Assembly: GCA_020161365.1 (NCBI GenBank)
Contig: JAIUNU010000003.1
Location: 1 to 64,000, forward strand
DNA: 64,000 nucleotides
Source of the DNA: Pseudomonadota bacterium
GTDB lineage: Bacteria > Pseudomonadota > Alphaproteobacteria > Caulobacterales > Caulobacteraceae
Direction of reading: 5' to 3'
Shown here: positions 52,075-60,840 of the stretch, in pieces
Numbering within the stretch: position 1 is the stretch's first letter
Layout of the letters: every line of letters starts with the position of its first letter
Program-made: the position numbers and the translations under genes
Notes under the pieces: model-generated
The model's input: the letters and a program-made list of their open reading frames with translations, nothing else
Told to the model about the DNA's origin: nothing
Database searches by the model: none

Positions 52075-53166
52075 ATGCCTGCCATGCCCAAGCTCCCCCC
52101 GCTCCAACCCGATTCCGACCAGATGCTGCATCTAGACGCCCTGCGCATCGTCGGCGCCGTGATGATCGTGGTGTTCCACTTCAACCGCTTCATCAATCTG
52201 GACGGCCAGTGGCAGTGGGCGGACGATACGATCAAGACGTTCAGCCTGATCGTCGACCTGTTCTTCTTCATCTCCGGCTACGTCATGGCGGCGATCTATA
52301 CCGGCCGCCTGACCAGCTTCGACAAGTACCGCGACTTCATCCAGAAGCGGGTGGCGCGGCTGGGGCCGCTGCACTGGGCGACGATGCTGGTGTTCATCGC
52401 CGTGGCCGCCGCCGGCGCGGCCGGCTGGATCCAGGATCGCGACCCGCGCCGCTATGACGTGGCCTGCATCGTGCCCAACATCATCTTCGTCCACGCCTGG
52501 GGCGTCTGCCACTCCCAGACCTGGAACTTCGTCAGCTGGGCGATCAGCGCCGAGATGGCGATGTATCTGGTCCTGCCGCTGATCTTCCTGCTGACCGCGC
52601 GTGGTCCCTGGGTGACCCTGGCCGTGGCCCTGGCCTCGATCGTCGTGATGCTGCAGACGCCCCATGGCGACCGGCCGTTCCACCAATGGACCTGGGACTA
52701 CGGCATGCTGCGGGCTGTGCCCGGCTTCCTGATCGGCATGGCCGCGTTCCAGCTGCGCGACTGGCTGGCCAAGATCCCGCGTCCGAACCTCCTGATGTGG
52801 CTGCTGCTGGGGGCCTATCTGATCCTGTCGTGGGCCGGGGTGGAGCGGACGATCCTGCTGTTCGTCGTTTACGCCATCGGCCTGCTGGGCGTGGCGGCCG
52901 ACGCCAAGGGCGCGCACGGCGGAGTCAGCCAGCGCCTGGCGCCCTGGGCGCAGCTGTCGTTCAGCCTGTACCTTCTGCACCCCATCGCCCTGAAAATGGG
53001 CCTGGCCTGGGTGGGACTGGGGATGTGGAACCTGAGCGGCGACCTGATGCGCTTGTGGGTGTTGTTCTGGGTCGTGGCCTTGTTCCCGATCGCCTATCTG
53101 TCGCTGGTGTTCTTCGAGCGCCCGGCGCGGGACTGGCTGGCGAAGGTGGGGAAAAAGCGGGCTTGA
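52075..53166 (+). CDS. acyltransferase family 3 membrane protein
   Basis: A 363-residue inner-membrane O-acyltransferase with about ten hydrophobic segments. LHLDALRIVGAVMIVVFHFNRF contains the conserved His near the first membrane helix, and FFFISGYVMA, RLGPLHWATM and SFSLYLLHPI are family landmarks. It would transfer acyl groups to surface or exported carbohydrates; no polysaccharide cluster is adjacent, so the acceptor is unknown. Start choice is uncertain: ATGs at 52075 and 52084 are both possible, and the preceding purine-rich site belongs to the repeat. Confidence 0.85.
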   Translation: MPAMPKLPPLQPDSDQMLHLDALRIVGAVMIVVFHFNRFINLDGQWQWADDTIKTFSLIVDLFFFISGYVMAAIYTGRLTSFDKYRDFIQKRVARLGPLHWATMLVFIAVAAAGAAGWIQDRDPRRYDVACIVPNIIFVHAWGVCHSQTWNFVSWAISAEMAMYLVLPLIFLLTARGPWVTLAVALASIVVMLQTPHGDRPFHQWTWDYGMLRAVPGFLIGMAAFQLRDWLAKIPRPNLLMWLLLGAYLILSWAGVERTILLFVVYAIGLLGVAADAKGAHGGVSQRLAPWAQLSFSLYLLHPIALKMGLAWVGLGMWNLSGDLMRLWVLFWVVALFPIAYLSLVFFERPARDWLAKVGKKRA

Positions 53167-53167
53167 G

Positions 53168-53282
53168 CGCCCCCTCCGGCCCTCCGGGCCACCTCCCCCG
53201 CTCCGCAGGGGAGGATGACACCCCTCCTGCCCCGCTCGCGGGGGAGGTGGATCGGCGCGGTGCGCCGAGACGGAGGGGGCCC
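53168..53282. repeat. GC-rich palindromic repeat, copy 3
   Basis: CGCCCCCTCCGG.. at the left and CGGAGGGGGC at the right with internal CCACCTCCCCCGC and GCGGGGGAGGTGG. Shorter and more diverged than the other copies. It occupies the whole gap between the acyltransferase and HAD genes. Confidence 0.85.
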
Positions 53283-53283
53283 T

Positions 53284-53985
53284 TTAGCGCGAAATCCCCT
53301 CCACCCAAGCCGGTAATTCCCCAATGCTAGCCAGCTCGACGTAGCGCGGATGCCCCACCGGCGCCTCGGCGGCCTCGTGGGACCAGACCAGCGGGTACGG
53401 GATCAAGGCGCCCCAGCAGCCGGCCTCCAGAGCCGGCAGAATGTCCGAGCGCATCGAGTTGCCGGCCATCACCGCCTGCTCCGCGCCCGTGCCGTAACGG
53501 TCGAAGACCCGGCGATAGGTATCAGCGTCCTTCTCCGACACGATCTCGACAGCGACGAAATAGTCACCCAGGCCCGACGAGGCCAGCTTCTGCTCCTGGT
53601 GCAGCAAGTCCCCCTTGGTGATCAGGATCAGGCGGTAGCGGTCAGACAGCGCCGAAAGCGCGTTCTCGACGCCCGGCAGCGGCTCGATCGGCTCGGTCAG
53701 CATCTCGCGCCCGACGGCCAGGATTTCGCGGATCACGCGGGTGTCGACCGCGCCGTCGGTGACCTCCAGCGCCGTCTCGATCATCGACAGGGTGAAGCCC
53801 TTGGCCCCGTAGCCATAGACCCGCAGGTTGCGTTTCTCGACCGCCAGCAGCTGGGCCTCGATCTTCTCCGGATCGCCGTGCTCTGACAGCAGGTCCAGAA
53901 AGCGGGCGTGGGACAGGCGGAACAGGCTCTCGCAGTGCCAGAGGGTGTCGTCGGCGTCGACGCCGACGGTCGTGATCGTGCTCAT
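53284..53985 (-). CDS. HAD-superfamily hydrolase (YjjG-like)
   Basis: A 233-residue phosphatase with HAD motif I DADDTLW (nucleophile Asp plus acid/base Asp), motif II in LILITKGD, motif III in EKDADTYRRVF and motif IV in MAGNSMRSDILPAL. The cap between motifs I and II is helical (C1 type). Family members dephosphorylate nucleotides or sugar phosphates. An ATG four codons upstream is possible. Its 3' end touches the third palindromic repeat. Confidence 0.9.
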   Translation of the reverse strand: MSTITTVGVDADDTLWHCESLFRLSHARFLDLLSEHGDPEKIEAQLLAVEKRNLRVYGYGAKGFTLSMIETALEVTDGAVDTRVIREILAVGREMLTEPIEPLPGVENALSALSDRYRLILITKGDLLHQEQKLASSGLGDYFVAVEIVSEKDADTYRRVFDRYGTGAEQAVMAGNSMRSDILPALEAGCWGALIPYPLVWSHEAAEAPVGHPRYVELASIGELPAWVEGISR

Positions 53986-54101
53986 GGCGGCAGGCATAGC
54001 AGGCCCGCACCGGACGGTCCTCGGGGAATTTGCACGCCTTGGCGGTTGTGGTCCGCCGCTGGGAGCGCCAAAGACTGAACGGGGACAAACTGCGGCGCGC
54101 C

Positions 54102-55595
54102 ATGACCGATCTCGTCACAAACCAGGCCTGGACGCTCGTCGACCACGGGCGGCCCGCCGACGCCCTGAGGCTCACGACAGCTCCGGCCGCCCTGCCCCAG
54201 GCCACGCCCGGCCTCTTGATGGTTCACGCGGCTGCGCTGAAGGCCTTGGGCCGGACAGGCGAGGCCCTGGCGTTCAACCGCCGCGCCGTGACCCGCGCGC
54301 CCGGCGACCGCTTTGCCTGGTACAATCTGGCCGCCACCTTGGGCGACCTCTCGCTGGACGATGAGGCCGAAGAGGCCGCGCGTAAAACCATCGCGCTGGG
54401 CCTTGATGTCCCCGAGGTGCGGCTGGTGCTGGGCAGGGCGCTGCAGGCGCTGCACCGCTATGACGAGGCCGAAGCGACGTTCGAACGGGCTCTGGCCGCG
54501 CGCCCGAACGACGCCGCCGTCCACCTGAACCTGGCCCAGCTGCGCTGGATGCGCTCGGGCCGCGCCGAGGTCGCGCTCGGTCAACTTGACCGAGCCCTCG
54601 CCCGACATCCCGATGACGCCAATCTGTGGACGATCCGTAGCAACGTCCTGACCTTTGCGGGCGACCACACCGGGGCCGACGCGACGCTGGCGGACGCCCT
54701 GGCCCGCGCGCCCGGCGATCTGGGCTTAAGGATCGCGGCGGCGCGGGCGGCGGGGGCGGTGGGCGACCCGGCGCGGATGCTGTCCCACGCCCGCGAGGCC
54801 GCGCGTCTCGCGCCAGGTGCTGCGGAAAGCCAGACGGTGCTGTGCGAAGCGCTGCTGGCGCACGGCGACGCCGAGGCCGCCGCGCGCACGGCCGAGACCC
54901 TGGTCGCCGGCGCGCCCGACGACCAGTACGCCCTGGTGCTGCGCAACACCGCCTGGCGGATCACCGGCGATCCGCGCGGCGATCTCTTCCGCGACTATGC
55001 GGCGCTGGTGCGCACCGACAAGCTCGATACCCCGGACGGCTGGGAGAGCCTCGACGCCTTCCTCGACGCCCTGCGCGACCGGATGCTGCAACTGCACGAT
55101 CTGAAGACCCACCCGCTGAACCAATCCCTGCGGGGTGGCAGCCAGGTTCCGTCGTTGGACCGTTCGCGCGACCCGTTGGTGCAGGCCTTCTTCGCCTCGG
55201 CCGGCAAGGCTGTGGCGCGGTATGTCGAGGCCTTGGGCGCGGGCGAGGATCCGATCCGCAGGCGGCGGTCATCCGACTTCGCCTTTGCGGGCGGCTGGTC
55301 GGTGCGGCTGAGGTCCGAGGGCTTCCACGCAGACCACGTGCATCCGCGCGGCTGGATCTCGTCGGCCTTCTATCTGGACCTGCCGGGCCGGTTTGACGAT
55401 GAGACCACGCGCGCCGGCTGGCTCCGCTTTGGCCGTCCGGGGTGTCTGACGCGGCCGACGCTCGAGGCCGAGCACTTCATCAAGCCCGAGCGCGGAACCC
55501 TGGCGTTGTTCCCGTCGTGCCTGTGGCACGGCACCCAGCCGTTCACCGAGGCCGACCACCGCCTGACGATCGCCTTCGACGTCGTTCCGCGCTGA
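54102..55595 (+). CDS. TPR-repeat 2OG-Fe(II) oxygenase
   Basis: A 497-residue cytoplasmic protein. Residues about 1-290 are tetratricopeptide-like repeats (for example ALQALHRYDEAEATFERALAARPNDAAVHLNLAQLRW). The C-terminal part (about 330-495) is a double-stranded beta-helix oxygenase of the Pfam 2OG-FeII_Oxy_5 type: FHADHVHPRGWISSAFYLDLP carries metal-binding His/Asp, and ERGTLALFPSCLWHGTQPF the distal His; the closing RLTIAFDVVPR carries the 2OG-binding Arg. It probably hydroxylates a protein or peptide. The ATG giving MTDLVTNQAW is chosen over an upstream TTG. Confidence 0.85.
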   Translation: MTDLVTNQAWTLVDHGRPADALRLTTAPAALPQATPGLLMVHAAALKALGRTGEALAFNRRAVTRAPGDRFAWYNLAATLGDLSLDDEAEEAARKTIALGLDVPEVRLVLGRALQALHRYDEAEATFERALAARPNDAAVHLNLAQLRWMRSGRAEVALGQLDRALARHPDDANLWTIRSNVLTFAGDHTGADATLADALARAPGDLGLRIAAARAAGAVGDPARMLSHAREAARLAPGAAESQTVLCEALLAHGDAEAAARTAETLVAGAPDDQYALVLRNTAWRITGDPRGDLFRDYAALVRTDKLDTPDGWESLDAFLDALRDRMLQLHDLKTHPLNQSLRGGSQVPSLDRSRDPLVQAFFASAGKAVARYVEALGAGEDPIRRRRSSDFAFAGGWSVRLRSEGFHADHVHPRGWISSAFYLDLPGRFDDETTRAGWLRFGRPGCLTRPTLEAEHFIKPERGTLALFPSCLWHGTQPFTEADHRLTIAFDVVPR

Positions 55596-55621
55596 GGCGC
55601 AAGCCATCGCTCAAAAGAAAA

Positions 55622-55645
55622 CCCGCCTCAATCGCTTGAGGCGGG
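55622..55645 (-). terminator. intrinsic terminator of the large TonB receptor gene
   Basis: 10-bp stem CCCGCCTCAA / TTGAGGCGGG with loop TCGC, followed on the minus strand by TTTTCTTTT. It also lies just after the convergent oxygenase gene. Confidence 0.88.
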
Positions 55646-55694
55646 CCTTCGAAATCAGGGTTTCCCCGCCGCCGAAACGGCGGGGACGCCTCGA

Positions 55695-58616
55695 TTAGTA
55701 GCGCAGGCGGGCGTTCAGGAAGAACGTCCGGCCCAGCACGTCGTACGTGGCGGGGTAACCGCTGTTCGACGGCGAGGCGTTGCCGCCCAGGATCGGATAG
55801 GCTTCCTGCGTCAGGTTACGCACGCCGGCCGTGAAGGCCAGGTTGTCATTGACGTTCCAGTCGGCCGACAGATCCCAGTAGTTCTTGGCGCCGATACGCT
55901 CGACGGTGAACTTGCTGGCGGGGTTGTCGTCCAGCACGTCGTCCAGGTGGTTCCAGACGATGTTCACGCCGAACTGGTTCATGGTCCAGTTCATCGTCGA
56001 ACGCAGCTTGTGACGCGGGGTCGGGTTGCCGCAGCGCGTACCGAACTTGTCGGCGCACTTGATCGGCGTCGAGATTTCGTCCGGCGTCGACGTCGAGTCC
56101 CAGGTGTTGGTGTACAGCGAGCGGAACGCCAGCGAGCCCCAATCCGGCAGACCCAGTTGTTCCAGGGTCGTGCGGTACGAGACACCGATGTCGAAGCCAG
56201 CGGTCGTGACCGTCGCGACGTTCTGGTTGGTCAGGGTGACGAAGTCGATCGAGCCGTTCGACAGGCGCTTGATGGCCTGGCAGTACGGCGAGTTCGGGTT
56301 ACCGTTGACCAGCGGGCCGTAGCAGACGTTCATCACGTTGGCGGCGCTGCCGCCGAACGAGGCGATGGCGTCCGTGATCTCGATGTCGAAGTAGTCACCG
56401 GTGATCGAGAAGCCCGGCAGCCACGACGGCGTGTACACGAAACCGGCCGTGAAGGTCTTGCCCTCTTCCGGACGCAGGTTCGGGTTGCCGCCCGTCAGGG
56501 TCTGGGTCTGCTGGTTGGCGTTGATCAGGCCCACGACGCTAGCCGCAACGCCCGAGTTAATGCAGGCTTGGCGGATCGCGGCGGTCGGCGCGCCACGGGC
56601 CGAGCAGGGATCGGTGGCGGTCGGGAAGTTGTTGCTTTGCGGCGAGAACAGTTCGCCAACCGACGGAGCGCGGATCGCCTTGTTGTACGAGGCGCGCAGC
56701 ATCAGGTCGTCGAACACCTTCCACGAACCGGCGACCTTGTAGGTCTGAACGGCCTTCGGCTGACCGGTGTAGTCCGACGTACGGCCGGCCAGTTCCAGGT
56801 CCAGCGACTTGACCAGCGGCAGGTCCTTCAACAGCGGAACCAGCACTTCGGCGTAGCCTTCGTACACGTCGAAGCGACCGGCGACCGGCGGGCTGGCGTT
56901 GAAGCCCGTCAGGTTACCCGTGGCCAGGTCTTGGCTGGGGTTGAAGTTGAAGTCTTCCGAACGGTACTCGAAGCCCACGGCGAAGCCGATCGGGCCCGCG
57001 GGCAGCGAGAACTGGTTGGCCGTGTCACCGTTGATGCTGAAGCCACCGTACATCTGCTCGTAGTCTTGCGACGAGTTGATGCGGGTCTTGATGAAGTTGG
57101 CCGCGGCCGCCGACATCGTGCCCTGACCGAAGATGTTCACCGGGACGCAGCCGCCCGACGGATCGGCGCAGGCGGTGCCGGCGGCGTTCAGCAGCAGGCC
57201 TTGCTGGATGCGAGCCAGGCTGGTGTCGCCCAGCAGCGAGTTGCTGCCGTGGGTGTTGCCGTATTGATAGTAGATGTCGAAGCCGCCGTTGATGGCCTCG
57301 ATATTGCCCTTCAGGCCCAGTTGCATCTGGAAGCCGGTGAAGTTGAACGCCGAGACGCGCGGGCCAACGTCGCTGAGGCGCTTGTTGAACACGCCCGTGA
57401 CGGTGTCGAACAGGCCATCGCCGTCGGTGTCGACGTCGGTGTAGGTGCCGGTCGCCCAGGGGCTCGAGGTCGGGATCGAGTAGCTGGTGCTGGAACCCAG
57501 GCTGTTCAGGGCCGTCTTGGCGGCCGCCGTCAGGAACGGGTTGTTGTCCAGCGTGAAGCGGAAGATGCGGCTGCCGACCGGAGTCGGAGCCAGCTGGGTG
57601 ACGACCTTCGAGTTGACGAAGTTGCCCTTGGCGTAGGCGGTCAGACCCGGCTTGATCTCATAGCTGGCCAGCGAGGTGACCGAGAAACGCTCTTGCGGGG
57701 TCTGCAGATAGTTGACCGGCGCGAAGTTGTAGGTGTCGTTGTTCGCGTCATAGAGGCGAACGTCACCGGTCGGCAGGAAATAGGCCGAGTTGGCGGCGCT
57801 GTTGGCGACGCCCGGCAGCGTCACGAACTTGCCCGCAACGAACGGATCGACGCGGCCCGGTTCCATCGAGCCCGAACCCGACGGCACAAGGCCCGTACGA
57901 GCGGCGTTGTCGCCCCAGGCGCGGGCCAGCATGCCGCCGCGCTCGCCTTGGGTCAGGGCTTCACGCTTGTTGTAGCCGAGGCTCAGGACGACGTTGCCCT
58001 TACGATCGGCGAAGTTGGCGCCCATCGTCAGGTCGGCCGAGTAGATCGGCGCTTCGCCGCCGTCGGTCTCCGAGTAGCCAGCCGAGAACTCAAGGCCTTC
58101 GAAGTCGTTCTTCAGGACGAAGTTGACGACGCCCGAGATAGCGTCCGAGCCGTAAACGGCCGAGCCGCCGCCCGACACGACGTCGATGCGCTTGATCAGG
58201 GCCGGCGGGATCAGGTTCAGGTCGACGCTACCGGCCGAGGTGGTCGGGGTCTGACGCTTGCCATCGACCAGCACCAGGGTGCGGTTCGAGCCCAGGCCGC
58301 GCAGGTTCACCGTGGCGGTGCCGTTGTTACCGTTGTTGACGGTCGAGGTGATGCCCGGAACGGCCTGCGGCAGGGTGTTCAGCAGGTTTTCGGTGTTCAC
58401 CACGCCCGACTGCTTCAGCTCCTTGTCGCCGACTTGGGCGATCGGGCTGGCCGAGGTCAGGTCGGCGCGCGCGATGCGCGAACCGGTGACGACGATTTCT
58501 TCGACCTGGGCGGGCTCTTCGGCCTGTTGCGCCCAAGCAGCGGCGGCCGGCAGCATGACGCCGCACAGGATGGAAGAGGCCAACAGGCTCTTTCGACGGC
58601 TAACAAAACCCAACAA
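55695..58616 (-). CDS. TonB-dependent receptor (Oar-like, large)
   Basis: A 973-residue outer-membrane receptor. The signal peptide ends AAAWAQ; a TonB box-like VEEIVVTGSRI precedes the plug (NTLPQAVPG, NLRGLGSNRTLVLVDGKRQ, IDVVSGGGSAVYGSDAISGVVNFVLK). The barrel ends in FFLNARLRY with terminal aromatic residue. A loop near 400 has DVDTDGDGLFD, a calcium-binding type-3 repeat-like sequence. Such Caulobacter receptors import oligosaccharides or other large nutrients. The start is TTG with GGAGGT 6 nt upstream. It lies between two 2OG-oxygenase genes. Confidence 0.9.
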   Translation of the reverse strand: MLGFVSRRKSLLASSILCGVMLPAAAAWAQQAEEPAQVEEIVVTGSRIARADLTSASPIAQVGDKELKQSGVVNTENLLNTLPQAVPGITSTVNNGNNGTATVNLRGLGSNRTLVLVDGKRQTPTTSAGSVDLNLIPPALIKRIDVVSGGGSAVYGSDAISGVVNFVLKNDFEGLEFSAGYSETDGGEAPIYSADLTMGANFADRKGNVVLSLGYNKREALTQGERGGMLARAWGDNAARTGLVPSGSGSMEPGRVDPFVAGKFVTLPGVANSAANSAYFLPTGDVRLYDANNDTYNFAPVNYLQTPQERFSVTSLASYEIKPGLTAYAKGNFVNSKVVTQLAPTPVGSRIFRFTLDNNPFLTAAAKTALNSLGSSTSYSIPTSSPWATGTYTDVDTDGDGLFDTVTGVFNKRLSDVGPRVSAFNFTGFQMQLGLKGNIEAINGGFDIYYQYGNTHGSNSLLGDTSLARIQQGLLLNAAGTACADPSGGCVPVNIFGQGTMSAAAANFIKTRINSSQDYEQMYGGFSINGDTANQFSLPAGPIGFAVGFEYRSEDFNFNPSQDLATGNLTGFNASPPVAGRFDVYEGYAEVLVPLLKDLPLVKSLDLELAGRTSDYTGQPKAVQTYKVAGSWKVFDDLMLRASYNKAIRAPSVGELFSPQSNNFPTATDPCSARGAPTAAIRQACINSGVAASVVGLINANQQTQTLTGGNPNLRPEEGKTFTAGFVYTPSWLPGFSITGDYFDIEITDAIASFGGSAANVMNVCYGPLVNGNPNSPYCQAIKRLSNGSIDFVTLTNQNVATVTTAGFDIGVSYRTTLEQLGLPDWGSLAFRSLYTNTWDSTSTPDEISTPIKCADKFGTRCGNPTPRHKLRSTMNWTMNQFGVNIVWNHLDDVLDDNPASKFTVERIGAKNYWDLSADWNVNDNLAFTAGVRNLTQEAYPILGGNASPSNSGYPATYDVLGRTFFLNARLRY

Positions 58617-59202
58617 ATTCCACCTCCAAAAGCTTCGGCGTCGTCCCGCCCGAACGAGACAGACGCTCCCCCCCGGTTCTGTGACGAAACGGGCATTGGG
58701 CGCAGGTAGGCTTTGTCAGACGGAATTGGTCAACGGCGGCGCGTGTCTGCGTAGCAAGAAATTCGCACCAGTGTCTCAAATGCGACACATTCGCGTCCGC
58801 CCAGGCGGGGCTAGGGCAGGAAATCTCCAGCCGCTAGGAAGCATAAGCGTTACATGTACGTTCGCGACAGGAAACATTGAAGAATATCTAACCCGCGCCA
58901 GTAGGATGAGCGACCATTTGCGCTCAGTAGACCGGCTTCGACGCCACCGGTCGCCCTCCGTCGACAACTGACGCGCCGCACGTTGGCGCGGAAAATCATG
59001 CCCCACAAACGGCCGCCGCCAGTTCTGCTAGTGCTACCGGGCGCTACGCAGCGCGCGTTAATCTTGAGCCGTATGTTTCACCCGTGAAGAATCTCGGACA
59101 AGGCAAGATCGATCGGCGCGCGGTTGCGCCGCGACCAGAAGCAACGCTTGAATAGGCGAAAGGCGGCTCAAGCCCGCCCATCCGTCGCGTATCCGAGCTC
59201 CG
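58617..59202. other. intergenic region between the TonB receptor and 2OG oxygenase
   Basis: 586 nt without a convincing gene. An inverted repeat GTGTC-N8-GACAC lies at 58771-58788 and a short CCGCC/GGCGG stem just after it; both sit about 155-185 nt upstream of the receptor and could be regulatory. No tRNA or small RNA recognized. Confidence 0.45.
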
Positions 59203-59937
59203 ATGCCCCATCACCCGCCGTTGAGAATCAACACCGACCTGCCGATCGACACCCTTGCGGAGCGTTTCGCGCGCGACGGCCATGTGCAGATCCCCGTGTT
59301 CCTGGAGCCGCAGGACGCCGACGCCGTCACCGGGCTTTTGGAGTCGCTGACCTGGAACATCGTCGCCCCTGACGAGGCTTCCGAAACGCTGGTCATCACG
59401 CCGGAGGTCATCAAGAAGTTCGGCGAGGCGCAGGTGCGCCAGTTCCTGCAAGGCGCCCTCAAGCGCGCCGCCCGGGGGTTTTCGTTCGTTCACATGTCCT
59501 ACGCGCTGCAGGACGAGTATCCGCGCGCGCCGACCGCGCCGATCCACCGGGCGACGGAGTTCCTGGAGAGCCGCGCCTTCCTCGACTTTGGCGGCCAGAT
59601 CATCGGCGCGCCCGAGGTGGGCGGCGTACGGGTCCAGGCCTCCTACTATCGTCCCGGCGACTTCCTGACGGTGCATGACGACAGCCATCGCAAGGATTAC
59701 CGCCTCGCCGCCTTCACCCTGGGCTTCACCCGCCGCTGGCGACCAGACTGGGGCGGTCAGCTGCTGTTCCATGACGCCGCGGGCGACGTGGCGCGCGGCC
59801 TCGCGCCGGGCTTCAACGTACTGACCCTGTTCAAGGTGCCGACGCCGCATTCAGTGGCCCAGGTGGCCAGCTACGCCGAGGCAAAGCGCCTCTCCTTGAC
59901 CGGCTGGCTGCTGGGTGGAAAGAACGACGCGTCGTGA
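59203..59937 (+). CDS. 2OG-Fe(II) oxygenase (prolyl-hydroxylase-like)
   Basis: A 244-residue cytoplasmic dioxygenase. Residues about 150-235 form the double-stranded beta-helix: the His-x-Asp metal pair is in LTVHDDSHRKDYRLA, the distal His in VPTPHSVAQV. WRPDWGGQLLFHD matches the prolyl 4-hydroxylase alpha-subunit-like group. An N-terminal helical region precedes the core. The substrate is unknown; it could act on a protein or a compound imported by the divergent TonB receptor. It is followed directly by a small exported protein gene. Confidence 0.85.
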   Translation: MPHHPPLRINTDLPIDTLAERFARDGHVQIPVFLEPQDADAVTGLLESLTWNIVAPDEASETLVITPEVIKKFGEAQVRQFLQGALKRAARGFSFVHMSYALQDEYPRAPTAPIHRATEFLESRAFLDFGGQIIGAPEVGGVRVQASYYRPGDFLTVHDDSHRKDYRLAAFTLGFTRRWRPDWGGQLLFHDAAGDVARGLAPGFNVLTLFKVPTPHSVAQVASYAEAKRLSLTGWLLGGKNDAS

Positions 59938-59948
59938 GGAACACCATC

Positions 59949-60476
59949 ATGCTGCGTCCCGCCCTCGTCCTGCTCGTGACCCTGTCAGCCGGCGCCGCCC
60001 TGGCCCAGTCCGGGCCCGAGCCCGACGTGATCAAGGCGCTGAAGGCCTGCAGCACGATCAAGACCGACGGCGAGCGTCTGGCCTGCTATGACAAGGCCGC
60101 CCAGTCGGTGACCAAGGCCCAGGAGACCGGCGAGGTCATCATCATCGACAAACAGACGGCCCGCGCGGCGCGCCGCCAGGCATTCGGCTTGGAGCTGCCC
60201 ACCCTGTCGATCCTGGATCGCGGCGCCGACAAGGCCGAGACCGAGACTCTCGAGGCCGTCGTCAAGGCCGCCCGCACCGACGCCGAGGGCCGCCTCGTGG
60301 TCACGCTCGAAGACGGCGCGGTCTGGCGCCAGATCGATCAGGAGATCCTGAGCAAGCCGCCCAAGGCCGGGACCAGCGTCGAGATCCGCAAGGCCGCCAT
60401 GGGCAGCTATCGCATGAAGGTCGGCAGTCAGCCGGCCATACGCGTGCGCCGCAGCGAGGCTGGGCCGGCGCGCTGA
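59949..60476 (+). CDS. exported protein of unknown function
   Basis: A 175-residue protein with signal peptide (MLRPALVLLVTLSAGAALAQ). The motif KACSTIKTDGERLACYDKAA contains two cysteines in the C-x(I)..RLACYD pattern seen in many periplasmic proteins. The C-terminal part is a small beta-rich domain (LVVTLEDGAVWRQIDQEIL). GAGGAA lies 7 nt before the chosen ATG; a GTG overlapping the previous stop is an alternative. It is cotranscribed with the oxygenase. Confidence 0.75.
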   Translation: MLRPALVLLVTLSAGAALAQSGPEPDVIKALKACSTIKTDGERLACYDKAAQSVTKAQETGEVIIIDKQTARAARRQAFGLELPTLSILDRGADKAETETLEAVVKAARTDAEGRLVVTLEDGAVWRQIDQEILSKPPKAGTSVEIRKAAMGSYRMKVGSQPAIRVRRSEAGPAR

Positions 60477-60840
60477 GGCGCACGGCCCTTTGCTCCAGGA
60501 AGCGGCGCTGGGCGCCTTCGATTTGAGCCCGCCGCCCTCTCGTTGACGGCGAGCGGCGCCTGCCGCGCCCCCTCGCCGGCCGGCGCCCGAACCCTGGACG
60601 GCGAGGAAATCCGCGTCGCACCCCGCTCGAAGAACCCTTTTCCCTGGTAAGGCAAGTTTGCAGCCGGATCGGTAGCCAATTGCTTCGCGCGTGCAAACAG
60701 AGGGCGCGGAAACATTACATCTGAGAAATATTTGACCTCAGACACTGGTCTGCGTCAGAACTTCCACCGCGTGAGATTCCGGCCGGTCCGGAACAGGCGA
60801 GACCGTGCCCCGGATCGTGGGCCACTGGGGAGGAGACACC
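60477..60840. other. intergenic region before tldD
   Basis: About 360 nt. The first 240 nt are GC-rich with no convincing gene. An inverted repeat TCTGAG-N11-CTCAGA at 60720-60742 lies in an A/T-rich island about 100 nt upstream of tldD and is a candidate promoter/operator site. Confidence 0.45.
60720..60742. promoter_or_regulatory. inverted repeat TCTGAG-N11-CTCAGA upstream of tldD
   Basis: Perfect 6-bp arms around an A/T-rich 11-nt spacer (AAATATTTGAC), close to where the tldD promoter should lie. No regulator is adjacent. Confidence 0.35.
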
